Positions 8,600 to 16,328 are shown, counted from the stretch's first letter. The stretch: DNA of 64,000 nucleotides from Alicyclobacillus sp. ALC3 (GCF_028751195.1 NZ_CP066784.1:62001-126000), one strand, 5' to 3'. The notes: generated by a model from the letters alone, not told the origin. Numbers and translations are program-made.

Positions 8600-9028
8600 G
8601 TGGGGATTTTGCTGCAAACCGACTGGAAGAAGGACCGATTCAGTGCCATTGAAAACCATGAAAACCCTATGATTCTTGCCCGTATGAAAAGTGGCTATGC
8701 TGTGATTGGTGATACGCAGTTCCTTCCTGGATATTGCGTTCTATTAGCGTATCCAGAAGTCAATTCTCTTGAGGACCTGAGCTTGCAAGGCAGGACAAAT
8801 TTTCTACGAGACATGAGTTTGTTGGGCGAAGCCGTTCAGTTTGTGTGCAGTCCACGCCGTTTGAATTATTCCATTTACGGAAACTCGGATGAATTTCTGC
8901 ATGCTCATGTCTTCCCGAGATACGACTGGGAGCCAGAAGAACGAAGCCTTATCCAGTCTGGAAGTATCCCGGTGAAATGTGGGTTATGCCGGCAGTACAA
9001 TACTGTGATGAAAAACATTTGTCATTAA
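8600..9028 (+). CDS. HIT-family (histidine triad) nucleotide hydrolase-like protein
   Basis: 142 aa starting at GTG. HIT features: GYAVIGDTQFLPGYCVLLAY early, an LSLQGRTNFLRDMSLLGEAV helix, and FLHAHVFPRY at about residues 93-102, the histidine-triad region (H-x-H, third position not His). The C-terminus has CGLCRQYN. HIT proteins hydrolyse dinucleoside polyphosphates or nucleotide-amine bonds; the incomplete triad leaves the exact activity uncertain. GTG has only a weak GGAAA upstream. The gene stands alone in the accessory region. Confidence 0.75.
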   Translation: MGILLQTDWKKDRFSAIENHENPMILARMKSGYAVIGDTQFLPGYCVLLAYPEVNSLEDLSLQGRTNFLRDMSLLGEAVQFVCSPRRLNYSIYGNSDEFLHAHVFPRYDWEPEERSLIQSGSIPVKCGLCRQYNTVMKNICH

Positions 9029-9083
9029 AGAGGAAAATCACCGATAAACTAATATCCTTGACTAGTTGTGTGATTTTTTAAAT

Positions 9084-9124
9084 CAATTTGACGTAACCAA
9101 ACACGGAGCGATTACGTCAAATTG
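9084..9124. promoter_or_regulatory. Perfect 13-bp inverted repeat upstream of lipoprotein gene
   Basis: CAATTTGACGTAA (9084-9096) and TTACGTCAAATTG (9112-9124) are exact reverse complements separated by 15 bases, ending 26 bases before the lipoprotein ATG. The symmetry and position suit a repressor operator or a 5'-UTR hairpin. A possible -35 (TTGACT at 9058) lies upstream but I see no good -10. Confidence 0.45.
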
Positions 9125-9150
9125 TTGTACGCGGGGGAGGGGCATTAAGA

Positions 9151-10083
9151 ATGAAGCACTATAGGCAATTCGCAGTCGCTGGACTGGCCCTGACCACAGT
9201 CGGTATTCTGGCTGGGTGTGGGTCGAACAGCAACAATCATGACGCAGGATCGAAGGTAACTCACGACACCGTCGTTAGCACAAACACTACCAATCATGTG
9301 ACCACGACCAGCGCCGCATCTGGAAACTCGCCCGCGGTCAACCAAAATGGCACGGAATTAGGCAACAGTGTCACGGAAACAATAGGAGCGGGACATTCTT
9401 ACCACGGTCAAATTCAAGGCGATGTACTTACGCTGTCTGTGAAACCCAGTACTCTCACATCTTTGCCATCAATCCAACAAACTGCAACGAATAGCGAATT
9501 GCGTTCCACATACGGGACCATTCAGGCGTCGTCCGGAAAGAGAACCGTAAACCCACTGCAAATCACTTTGACCAGTCATGGGAGCAAAGGTGTCATTTAT
9601 GCGGACGACAGCAAGTCACTAAAGTACCTCATGGATTGGCAATTGAGCGGGAACTATCTCTATTTGAATATCGGTGAGCCTGCTCCAAATATGACAACCG
9701 CAGATTTCGGTGGAGAAGCGGTTGTCATCAATCTCAAAACCAGGCAGGTCGCCTTCAAGCAGTCTATCGGGATGGAAACACAACAGCAGGAATTCATTAC
9801 TCCGTCTGCAATGGTGTTGCAGTGGTTCGTTCTAAGTGGACCAGGGAATAGCACTGTGAACGACTATACGAGAATCACCAACTTTTCAACTGGGAAATCC
9901 ATTACACTCAAAAGCACGATCACGAAGCCTCTGGGTCAGGACCCATATGCCATCGGGAATCGTGTGTACTTCGCAAGTGGTTCAAAAATTTATTTCGTTG
10001 ACTTTCCTCCAGCCGTATGGAGTGGAGGTTCCCACAAGGCTTATCAACTTGTCCTTAGACCTTCGGTGAAGATTACATCGTGA
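9151..10083 (+). CDS. Putative lipoprotein, unknown function
   Basis: 310 aa. A strong ribosome binding site (GGGGGAGGGG) lies 8 bases before the ATG. The signal peptide ends in a lipobox (VGILAGCGS, Cys near residue 24), so the protein should be lipid-anchored outside the membrane. A Ser/Thr/Asn-rich linker (residues 25-75) precedes a globular part with beta-rich segments (LKYLMDWQLSGNYLYLNIGEPA, NRVYFASGSKIYFVDFPPAVW), suggestive of a propeller-like or sensor domain. I do not recognise the family. The inverted repeat just upstream may regulate it. Confidence 0.8.
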   Translation: MKHYRQFAVAGLALTTVGILAGCGSNSNNHDAGSKVTHDTVVSTNTTNHVTTTSAASGNSPAVNQNGTELGNSVTETIGAGHSYHGQIQGDVLTLSVKPSTLTSLPSIQQTATNSELRSTYGTIQASSGKRTVNPLQITLTSHGSKGVIYADDSKSLKYLMDWQLSGNYLYLNIGEPAPNMTTADFGGEAVVINLKTRQVAFKQSIGMETQQQEFITPSAMVLQWFVLSGPGNSTVNDYTRITNFSTGKSITLKSTITKPLGQDPYAIGNRVYFASGSKIYFVDFPPAVWSGGSHKAYQLVLRPSVKITS

Positions 10084-10830
10084 CTTGTTGACCCCATGAC
10101 TACATAGCCCGGATCGTCCTCCAAAAATCCCATTAATGGTCAGGAAACTTAAGTTAAACGGAGAGGAGGGAGTGTAACTTGTCATTTGCACACATTGTGG
10201 CACACCAGACGCGCGGTTCGTCAAAACTCGGACACCTTGAGCATCCCGCCATGTTGAACCATAGGGACCGTCGGTTTCTCCATCACCATACAGACAATCA
10301 CAGTTGCGAATAAGAAGCGGGGCCCGAGTTTCAAAGGCGTCAGGTCCCCAACTGGCCGAGTTTCCTACAGGACAAGTTGAGCTTGGCAATGCCGACCGAG
10401 AAAACTCTCCTCACGCACGCAGACACCGGATGCGATTTTCTGGCTTCAACATTCGACGATGGAAGAAGGGGAAAGAGCGAGTTCTCACCAAACCGAGTCG
10501 CAAAACAATTCAACTTTCAAACGCAGCCTGTCTAAGGATTCCAGAGCATTTGCAATGGCAGACGTTGTAGAAAGACGCAACCAGTACCGCTACAACCAGG
10601 CAGCCAACCTCCCTCACCACCGGAGGTCTGCAACGAAGAATTTCGGATGCAAGGACGATCACGCTAATGTCTACATGCTCCACAAGCTTGGGCTCTACAA
10701 AATAGAGTACCAAAGACAAATGCTCACAACGGAATCCCTATTGTTAGTGACGGAGCATAGTGACCGAGGCTTGACGGTGTAAGTTGTCCGCGAATTGACG
10801 GCGTGATTGTCCACTGCCTCAGACAAAGAG
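10084..10830. other. Non-coding or decayed sequence after the lipoprotein gene
   Basis: About 750 bases. Open frames exist on both strands but have no family features, no consistent ribosome binding sites and skewed composition. At about 10186-10230 the plus strand reads as a CTHCG-type zinc-ribbon fragment (VICTHCGTPDARFVKTR) that stops quickly, possibly a relic of a transposon-associated protein. I make no gene call. Confidence 0.4.
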
Positions 10831-10852
10831 GGGGAAGAGTTTCCCCTTCCCC
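10831..10852 (-). terminator. Hairpin downstream of the DUF5348 pseudogene
   Basis: GGGGAAG (10831-10837) and CTTCCCC (10846-10852) form a stem read on the minus strand just after the DUF5348 reading frame, followed on that strand by CTCTTTGTCT. A modest intrinsic-terminator candidate. Confidence 0.4.
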
Positions 10853-10871
10853 AGTGCTCGTAGATTTTAGA

Positions 10872-11099
10872 CTAGACGTCGATGTTGACTCTGTAGGTTC
10901 TTCCCTCGATAAGACCAAGGGGTACACCGTCGGCAATGACGTACCATGAGCGGACCACTTCTAGTCTGACAATCTGATCTTTGTCCATGCGTAATTAATA
11001 TGCGTCCCCGCAGTGCAGGCCATACCATTCGCCGTCTCCTTCCACTACCCAGCGTTGCAGTTCCCCATCGTAGTCCAGCCTTGCCTCCTTGAGCTTCAT
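10872..11099 (-). pseudogene. DUF5348-like small protein gene interrupted by one in-frame TAA
   Basis: Reading the minus strand from the ATG at 11099 (AGGGGGA 6 bases upstream) gives 34 residues beginning MKLKEARLDYDGELQRWVVE and ending GLHCGDAY. A TAA follows at 10997-10995, then 40 residues continue in the same frame (LRMDKDQIVRLEVVRSWYVI and onward) to a TAG at 10872. The joined product (75 codons) has the layout of DUF5348: an N-terminal strand pair, LHCGD, a middle RLE motif, WYV and a C-terminal RVNI strand. A single-base change (for example CAA to TAA) explains the break. An ATG three codons after the stop could restart translation. Not in the same unit as its neighbours. Confidence 0.6.
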
Positions 11100-11131
11100 G
11101 AGAGTCCCCCTGAATCACCCGGTTGATGCGT

Positions 11132-11246
11132 ATTCCGGATGAAAGTAGCCACCCATTCCGGAAATTCGCGGCCACCGATTCCCGTTAATTGCAGCCACTT
11201 GTTCCGGAAAGTCACGGCCAGCCATTCCGGAAAATCACAACCACTT
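11132..11246. mobile_element. Left end of an IS21-family element: five 23-bp repeats
   Basis: Copies of ATTCCGG(A) followed by GCCACYN start at 11132, 11155, 11178, 11201 and 11224, an exact 23-base period (one copy reads ATTCCCG, one GTTCCGG). Multiple terminal repeats of this kind just before istA are typical of IS21-type transposase binding sites. The matching right end is not seen, so the element is truncated. Confidence 0.65.
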
Positions 11247-11337
11247 GTTTTGACGTCTGTCGCCTCCGTTATCTGCAATCTAGTTACATTCCGGAGAGAG
11301 GAGTTGTCGTCGCCGTTGCCTAGGGAGAGGTCACCAA

Positions 11338-11489
11338 TGCGCAAGATTCACCAAATTTTGAGGCTGCACGCACAAGCTGGTCTCAGCGAACGAACCATCG
11401 CCAAGAGCGTTTCGCTCTCACGCAGCGGGTACAGATTGGTCACAATTCAGGTGGAATCCCCACCTGAATACGATTTGAAATTAGAATGA
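11338..11489 (+). pseudogene. istA: Truncated IS21-type transposase gene (istA 5' fragment)
   Basis: After AGGGAGAGG, the ATG at 11338 opens MRKIHQILRLHAQAGLSERT followed by IAKSVSLSRSGYR, the N-terminal helix-turn-helix of IstA proteins (usually about 400-500 aa). After roughly 33 residues the similarity ends and an unrelated tail runs to the stop at 11489. No DDE domain or istB follows, so the element is dead. Confidence 0.65.
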
Positions 11490-11599
11490 GGTAACCACAC
11501 CTTCCGTAGCTAAATGGCAGGATAACACAAGAAGGACCGTATGGTGGTAATTCACATTTCCACACGTTATAATATCATATACGATATCGTTCTGGGCAG

Positions 11600-11686
11600 G
11601 GCGATGTTCCTCGTCACGGGAACCACGTGAAAGAAGTTTACGTGAAGCAAGCTATAGAAATCCTCAGCCAAAAGGGGTGGATTTGA
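11600..11686 (+). pseudogene. 3' remnant of a HicA-type toxin gene
   Basis: In the frame ending TGA at 11684-11686 the sequence reads DVPRHGNHVKEVYVKQAIEI and then LSQKGWI. This resembles the C-terminal part of HicA mRNA interferases (V-P-R-H, a polar loop, then a helix with I-L-x-Q-x-G). The stop overlaps the hicB ATG (TGATG), the coupling expected of a hicAB operon. Nothing upstream supplies the N-terminal double-stranded RNA-binding fold, so the toxin appears deleted. Identification rests on about 28 residues plus context. Confidence 0.4.
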
Positions 11687-12096
11687 TGGAGAAGGATTTG
11701 GATTATTATATGTCATTGCCATATGCCATCACGGTGATTCCGGATCCCCAATCAGGGAGCTATGTAGCAAAGATAAACGAGTTACCCGCCTGCATTACGC
11801 AAGCGGAGTCGCTACCTGAATTGATGAATATGATTCAAGATGCAAAGCGTTGCTGGTTAGACAGCGCACTGCAGGATGGTATTGAAATTCCTGAACCAAT
11901 TGACTTAAGTGATACCGAACCCAGCAAATTTCTTTTGCGTTTGCCAAAATCGCTTCAACGTGATTTGGCTGCCAGAGCAAAGTTGGAGGGTGTAAGTCTT
12001 AATCAGTACATGCTTTATCAGCTTGCGCGTTCGGTGGGACCTACAAGCATGCAAGGTCCCGCACAGGATGAGATGGCAGCAACCGTGGCCGGATGA
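11686..12096 (+). CDS. HicB-family antitoxin
   Basis: 136 aa from the ATG at 11686 (AAGGGG 8 bases upstream); an in-frame GTG at 11677 is possible. Residues 5-65 are the HicB partial-RNase-H fold (YYMSLPYAITVIPDPQSGSYVAKINELPACITQAES, with LPELMNMIQDAKRCWLDSAL). The C-terminal part (KFLLRLPKSLQRDLAARAKL, then GVSLNQYMLYQLAR) is a ribbon-helix-helix DNA-binding domain. HicB neutralises HicA and represses the operon. Here the upstream toxin is reduced to a tail, so this is probably an orphan antitoxin. Confidence 0.85.
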   Translation: MEKDLDYYMSLPYAITVIPDPQSGSYVAKINELPACITQAESLPELMNMIQDAKRCWLDSALQDGIEIPEPIDLSDTEPSKFLLRLPKSLQRDLAARAKLEGVSLNQYMLYQLARSVGPTSMQGPAQDEMAATVAG

Positions 12097-12310
12097 AAAT
12101 GGCGATTCGTTCAACTGTCATGTCGAGTTAGTGGTCGCTTGTGATGGCTAGAAATAGCGGGTTCAGGTTGAAATTCTTGTCTTTGTTCCACCCATGGCAG
12201 ATAAAATCCCATAATGAAATCCGCTCAGCTCCGTATGAATATACAGCCGCGCATAGACAATCCATGTGGGACTAAAGGGCAGGAACGTGTTTTTACGGGG
12301 GGGATGAAAA

Positions 12311-12514
12311 ATGGATCATCGTGACCCAGAGTCGTGTTCAAACTGTGGTAGCACTGAATTTGTTCACGGGATATTGCAGGGACACGTTAATGAAATGCCC
12401 AGACAAACTAGGCGTCCCTACTTCGCCAAGAATTCAGGAATGACTATCATAGCCTGTATCAAATGTGGCATGGTAGTGAGCATGTGGCTTAGAGAACCAG
12501 AAACCCTGAAATAG
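12311..12514 (+). CDS. Small zinc-ribbon protein, unknown function
   Basis: 67 aa with a strong GGGGGGATG site before the ATG. Two metal knuckles, CSNCGST near residue 10 and CIKCGMV near residue 52, make a single zinc ribbon; no other domain. Such small proteins are common lone genes in Bacilli accessory DNA. Just before it the sequence ACTAAAGGGCAGG (12273-12285) resembles the right-hand box of the repeats described below, and just after it is a left-hand box, so the gene may itself be a cassette. Confidence 0.65.
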   Translation: MDHRDPESCSNCGSTEFVHGILQGHVNEMPRQTRRPYFAKNSGMTIIACIKCGMVVSMWLREPETLK

Positions 12515-12520
12515 ATGGTG

Positions 12521-12606
12521 CTGTTCGTTTCAAACTAACGGGGGCTTAACCTGAGGAAGTGTTGTCGTTTGTGGTTTACATAAACATTCGTCGACGACAA
12601 ATCCAT
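12521..12606. repeat. Structured intergenic repeat, copy 1 (left-box type)
   Basis: Contains CTAACGGGGGC (12535-12545), the box shared with copies at 16154, 17424 and 18471. It is followed by TTGTCGT...ACGACAA inverted arms and GTTTAC/ATAAAC, giving a foldable segment of some 80 bases between the zinc-ribbon gene and the DinB pseudogene. Confidence 0.5.
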
Positions 12607-12669
12607 CAGATAATTGACTGGTAAGACTGTCCGGGTTGGTAAAATTCTAATTACAATTGAGGGACTAAG

Positions 12670-13149
12670 ATGAACATGCTGGAAATGTACAACTACCATG
12701 CTTGGGCAAACAAAACGCTGCTGGAGCGATTGAAGCAACTGCCTTCTGAGGTCTTTCACCGCGAAATCAAAAGTGTTTTCCCTTCGATATCCAGCGTGAT
12801 CTCCCATGTGTATACCGTTGACTAGCTGTGGTTCTACATCATTTCTGGTATGGACATGCCCGAAGCTTTAGACGTTGAAAAGGCAAGTGGAAAGGGAAAG
12901 AACATTGATGAAATCGACGCAATGTTTCAAACCTTATCTGAAACATATAAGGAAACTTTATCTCTAAAGGCAAACCCACATGAGTTAATGTGGCTAAATA
13001 TCCCATGGGAGGGCAAGCGAGAAACAAGTTTGTCTGAAATGGTAATGCATGTCGTAACGCATGGAACGTATCATCGAGGAAATGTCACAGCCATGATACA
13101 TCAAATTTGTATGGATTGTTGGTCTCATATACGAACTGTGGATTCTTAG
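12670..13149 (+). pseudogene. DinB-family protein gene interrupted by one in-frame TAG
   Basis: From the ATG at 12670 (GAGGGA upstream) 51 residues read as a DinB/YfiT-like four-helix protein (MNMLEMYNYHAWANKTLLER, ISHVYTVD). A TAG at 12823-12825 follows, then the same frame continues (LWFYIISGMDMPEALDV, and HVVTHGTYHRGNVTAMIHQ, the family's metal-binding H-x3-H helix). The normal family sequence at the break is VD(T/Q)LW, so a single substitution is likely. The last 20 residues also look aberrant. DinB proteins bind a divalent metal by three histidines and often act in thiol transfer or stress. Confidence 0.75.
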
Positions 13150-13334
13150 CGCCGCATATACGACGAACTCAACAGTCCTTGACTCAGCCATTATTGTTGT
13201 GACCCTTGTCGTTGGATGTACGGGTTTCATGTTGTCTAAGTAACTGAGTATGTGGGATAAACCGGCGGCTTATCTGGAAGAAGGATTTGCTCTCATCCGT
13301 ACATTAATATTCACCAAGGGATTTTCTGGGTTAT

Positions 13335-13360
13335 GTCGTTAGCGGGCAGAAGAGTGCGAC
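13335..13360. repeat. Right-box repeat flanking the membrane-protein gene (left copy)
   Basis: GTCGTTAGCGGGCAG followed by AAGAGTGCGAC. The 13-mer CGGGCAGAAGAGT (13343-13355) recurs exactly at 13839-13851, 496 bases on, so the gene between is bracketed by direct repeats. GTCG/CGAC arms close a small hairpin. Confidence 0.55.
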
Positions 13361-13405
13361 AGTTGGTCTATGCAGGTGTCGAGGTGAAAGGCGGGCGAAG
13401 AAAAC

Positions 13406-13753
13406 ATGCCGTGGGTGATTTTGTTTATCGTGTTCTCTCTGTCGTGCAGTTTAGTGGTGTTAATAGTAAACCCCAGATGGAGGGATGCGTCTCATTTTGC
13501 AAAGCCTCTTTTCCCCATATTGCTGATTGCATGTTTTTCGTTCATCGGTAACGGCTTTCACCAAGTATGGATGAGTGCAAAATTCTCTATCCGTTACAAT
13601 CATTTGAACCAGTCGTTATTTACTGAGTCTCATAACATGCTCGTTCTATCGCGGAACGAATTTCTTGTATGCGTTGTCTTTTGCAGTTGTTTATCCGTGT
13701 GGTTCGCTTACGAATTGACGAGAATCCTTCTCAATAGGAAGCACAGTCTGTAA
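13406..13753 (+). CDS. Small integral membrane protein, unknown function
   Basis: 115 aa with AAGGCGGG about 9 bases before the ATG. Three hydrophobic segments: residues 2-22 (PWVILFIVFSLSCSLVVLIV), 33-52 (KPLFPILLIACFSFIGNGF) and 83-107 (FLVCVVFCSCLSVWFAYELT). I know no family for it. It lies exactly between two direct copies of CGGGCAGAAGAGT, as a single-gene unit would. Confidence 0.6.
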   Translation: MPWVILFIVFSLSCSLVVLIVNPRWRDASHFAKPLFPILLIACFSFIGNGFHQVWMSAKFSIRYNHLNQSLFTESHNMLVLSRNEFLVCVVFCSCLSVWFAYELTRILLNRKHSL

Positions 13754-13834
13754 AACTGCAGTTCCATTTGCGGGGACAAAAGGTCTCCGTAATCTACCTG
13801 GAAAGATGATTGAGTGGGACGCTTTGCTATTGAC

Positions 13835-13860
13835 CTATCGGGCAGAAGAGTACGATAAGG
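13835..13860. repeat. Right-box repeat flanking the membrane-protein gene (right copy)
   Basis: CTATCGGGCAGAAGAG followed by TACGATAAGG. The TATCG/CGATA arms (13836-13840 and 13853-13857) form a hairpin. It shares CGGGCAGAAGAGT with 13343-13355 and CTATCGGGCAG with the copy at 17505. Confidence 0.55.
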
Positions 13861-13918
13861 GGGGAGCAAATGGAACGATATTTGGCGTCTGTATATTTAC
13901 AGTATATGTTGCCCCATT

Positions 13919-14452
13919 TCATAGGTAGTACTCGGGTTCTTTTGGTAAGAAGCCTTCCAACTGCAGCAAGCTCTCTTTCAATAGCAGCCCTCCCCGGTAA
14001 CCCGTCAAATTACCGTCCTTCCCAATTACGCGATGGCACGGGATAAGAAACGGGATCGGATTAACGCCAATGGCATGGGCAACAGCCCTCACGGCATCTT
14101 GTCGACCGATTCTTTCGGCGATATCGCTGTAGGTTCTTGTTTGTCCAGCAGGGATGTCAATTAGTGCTTGCCAAACCGCGATTTGAAAATCCGTTCCTTG
14201 TAAATCTAGCGGCAATTCGTGAATATCTACACGTCCGTACTCTAAATATTGATGCAAAGCATCCTTGTAGGCTTTCACTTTCAACGGATCGCGGGTCAGC
14301 ACACGCCCAGGCAGACGATTTTGAACAAAGTCTTCGACAGCTTCAAAAGACTCGTCTGGCCAAGAAACCAACGCCAACCCCAGATCTGTTGCAACGAGGT
14401 ACAAAATACATTCCTTGAACTTTACGGTGCCCCAGTAAACTCGTTCAGCCAT
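13919..14452 (-). CDS. ogt: Methylated-DNA--protein-cysteine methyltransferase
   Basis: 177 aa, normal length. It removes O6-methyl (and O4-methylthymine) groups from DNA by suicide transfer to its cysteine. The active site PCHRVIGKDG is present near residue 140, preceded by the HTH-type FQIAVWQALIDIPAGQTRTY and AVGNP-like AHAIGVNPIPFLI, and followed by LTGYRGGLLLKESLLQLE. It starts 2 bases after the adaA stop and forms an adaptive-response operon with it. Confidence 0.93.
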   Translation of the reverse strand: MAERVYWGTVKFKECILYLVATDLGLALVSWPDESFEAVEDFVQNRLPGRVLTRDPLKVKAYKDALHQYLEYGRVDIHELPLDLQGTDFQIAVWQALIDIPAGQTRTYSDIAERIGRQDAVRAVAHAIGVNPIPFLIPCHRVIGKDGNLTGYRGGLLLKESLLQLEGFLPKEPEYYL

Positions 14453-14454
14453 TG

Positions 14455-15018
14455 CTATACCCCCTTCGAGACATTAGAATTTTGAATCGAACTTCGATAC
14501 ACAGAAGGTGATTGTCCGAATTGCTTACGGAACACGGTTGAAAAGTGAGATGCACTTATGAATCCTACAGACACTGCAACTTCGGTCACATTCAGGTCTG
14601 TATCCTCGAGTAACTCATTGGCTTCCGTCAATCGTTTATGCAGTAAATATTCCGCAGGCGTCAAACCTGCCATCCGCTTGAAAACATGGTGCAAATGATA
14701 CTGATTGATGTGTAACGCCTTCGAAATTCCGCCGAGCGTGAGCGGTTCACTGTAATGGGCCTCAATGTATTCCTTTGTCCTATGCACGAGTTCCTCCGCT
14801 GGCCAGCGAAACTGATCCGGCCGACAACGCTTGCAGGCGCGAAACCCGGCTTCGATGGCTGCGTCCACGGTCATGAAAACAAGGACATTGTCCTTCTTCG
14901 GTTCTCTGGACTTACAGGACGGTCTACAGAAAATTCCTGTTGTCTTCACCGCGTAAAAGAATTGTCCATCACAGGACGAATCGCAATGAATGATGGCATT
15001 CCACTGTTCATCCAGCAC
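14455..15018 (-). CDS. adaA: Ada-type methylphosphotriester-sensing transcriptional activator
   Basis: 187 aa. The N-terminal Ada zinc domain has four cysteines in order: FCRPSCKSREPKK (first pair, the former being the methyl acceptor) and FRACKRCRPDQ (second pair). The C-terminal AraC-type pair of HTHs includes LGGISKALHINQYHLHHVFKRM and VTEVAVSVGFISASHFSTVF. In Bacilli AdaA accepts methyl groups from DNA phosphotriesters and then activates the adaptive-response genes, here itself and the adjacent ogt. Start is the ATG at 15018, giving MLDEQWNAI as in homologues. Confidence 0.92.
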   Translation of the reverse strand: MLDEQWNAIIHCDSSCDGQFFYAVKTTGIFCRPSCKSREPKKDNVLVFMTVDAAIEAGFRACKRCRPDQFRWPAEELVHRTKEYIEAHYSEPLTLGGISKALHINQYHLHHVFKRMAGLTPAEYLLHKRLTEANELLEDTDLNVTEVAVSVGFISASHFSTVFRKQFGQSPSVYRSSIQNSNVSKGV

Positions 15019-15163
15019 ATGCGTTCCCCCCTCTGCCTTTAGTATAGTACCCCTTCTGAAGCGTGATAAGGCCAGTCGGATGAGACGACAAGATTACGAA
15101 AGCCAAGAAGCGGGTCAACTGTTACAACAGATGATGAAGTCATCAATTCGAGGAGGAACATCT

Positions 15164-16066
15164 ATGAAAGTAAGAGACATAATCATGCTATTGATTTTAG
15201 CCGCCTTGTGGGGCGGATCCTTCCTATTTATGCGCATCGGCGCACCGGTTTTAGGGCCTCTTGTCCTCATTGAACTACGTGTCCTTTTTGCCGCCATCAC
15301 GCTCGTGATTTTTGCACTGGTAACCAGACACCGAATTCGCATCCTTCATAAGTGGTGGCAGTATTTCGTGCTCGGCGCGACCAACGCTGCGATTCCGTTC
15401 ACGTTGATTTCATACGCTGAGCTTCGCCTTGACGCGGGTTTGGCGGCTACCCTAAATGCAACCACACCTATGTTTACGGCGATAGTGGCATGGCTATGGA
15501 CCAAGGAACCGTTTACGTTAAAGAAGTTTTCTGGCGTCGTCATGGGCATTGTCGGAGTTGGCATTTTGGTCGGCTGGGATTCCGGCGCGCGCGGTTCGCA
15601 ACTTTGGATATCGGTTTCATTCTCCCTGCTTGCGGCGGTTTTCTACGGGATCGCAGGTGTCTTTTCTTCCAAGCATTTCAAAGGGGAAAAACCGATGGAC
15701 ATGGCGATTGGTCAACAGTTGGCCGCCAGTCTTCTGCTGATACCGTTCAGTCTCGCAGTGCTTCCGCACACCATGCCCTCCAAAATCGTCATTTTTTCTG
15801 TTCTTGGGTTGGCCATACTCTGTACGGCAGTCGCCTATCTGTTCTATTTCGCTTTAATCCACAGTGTTGGCCCAGTGAAAACATTGACTGTCACGTTTTT
15901 AGTGCCGGTGTTCGGAGTGATTTGGGGCGGACTATTCCTTGGGGAAGCGATTACAATCCGGCTTATCATTGGGCTGCTCATCATCTTGGCGAGTGTGGCG
16001 CTTGTTGCCAATGTTCGCCTCAAGAAGCCGCAGAGCAATCGTTCAATATCATCGAAAATCTCTTAA
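15164..16066 (+). CDS. EamA-family (DMT) transporter
   Basis: 300 aa from the ATG at 15164 (AGGAGG 8 bases upstream); upstream in-frame codons to 14990 overlap adaA and are not used. Ten hydrophobic segments in two repeats of five, with the DMT hallmarks LAALWGGSFLFMRIGAPVLG at the start, LNATTPMFTAIVAWLWTKEPFTLKKFSGVVMGIVGVGIL ending repeat 1 and LVPVFGVIWGGLFLGEAI in repeat 2. Such proteins export metabolites such as amino acids; the substrate is not readable. It is divergent from the ada operon. Confidence 0.9.
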   Translation: MKVRDIIMLLILAALWGGSFLFMRIGAPVLGPLVLIELRVLFAAITLVIFALVTRHRIRILHKWWQYFVLGATNAAIPFTLISYAELRLDAGLAATLNATTPMFTAIVAWLWTKEPFTLKKFSGVVMGIVGVGILVGWDSGARGSQLWISVSFSLLAAVFYGIAGVFSSKHFKGEKPMDMAIGQQLAASLLLIPFSLAVLPHTMPSKIVIFSVLGLAILCTAVAYLFYFALIHSVGPVKTLTVTFLVPVFGVIWGGLFLGEAITIRLIIGLLIILASVALVANVRLKKPQSNRSISSKIS

Positions 16067-16143
16067 TCTCGATTTATTGGAGGTTTTCAAATGATGCACC
16101 CTGTTGAGGAACACTTATCCTACGGTGTGATAAGTACAGAAAA

Positions 16144-16242
16144 CGTTCTGTCGCTAACGGGGGCGTAAGTTGAGCAGCAATGGAGCAACCGTCGCCGCAT
16201 GTTTACACAGGGAAGCTTATGTCGCATAGGGGCAGCAATGCT
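16144..16242. repeat. Structured intergenic repeat, copy 2 (left and right boxes)
   Basis: TTCTGTCGCTAACGGGGGC (16146-16164) opens the element and GTCGCATAGGGGCAGC (16221-16236) closes it, with GTTTACAC between. The left box matches the copies at 12535, 17424 and 18471; the right box matches TAGGGGCAGC at 16922 and CTATCGGGCAG at 17505. It separates the transporter from the toxin-antitoxin unit. Confidence 0.6.
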
Positions 16243-16282
16243 GAAGAGCGGGATGAATAACGCGTAATGTATCGCTTGGGGG

Positions 16283-16288
16283 TATAAT
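16283..16288 (+). promoter_or_regulatory. Candidate -10 box of the toxin-antitoxin operon
   Basis: TATAAT preceded by GGGGG, 41 bases before the antitoxin ATG and just right of repeat copy 2. No good -35 is visible at the expected distance. Confidence 0.35.
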
Positions 16289-16328
16289 GTGGAAAATGGG
16301 TGATATGTGTAAAAGGCGGTGCTGTCTA

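Noticed and set aside
10304..10782. Two overlapping plus-strand frames of 88 and 107 codons
   Set aside because: No ribosome binding site, no hydrophobic core or motif; low-complexity composition.
11132..11246. CRISPR-like array of 23-bp units
   Set aside because: Repeats are contiguous with no spacers and match the terminal repeats of IS21.
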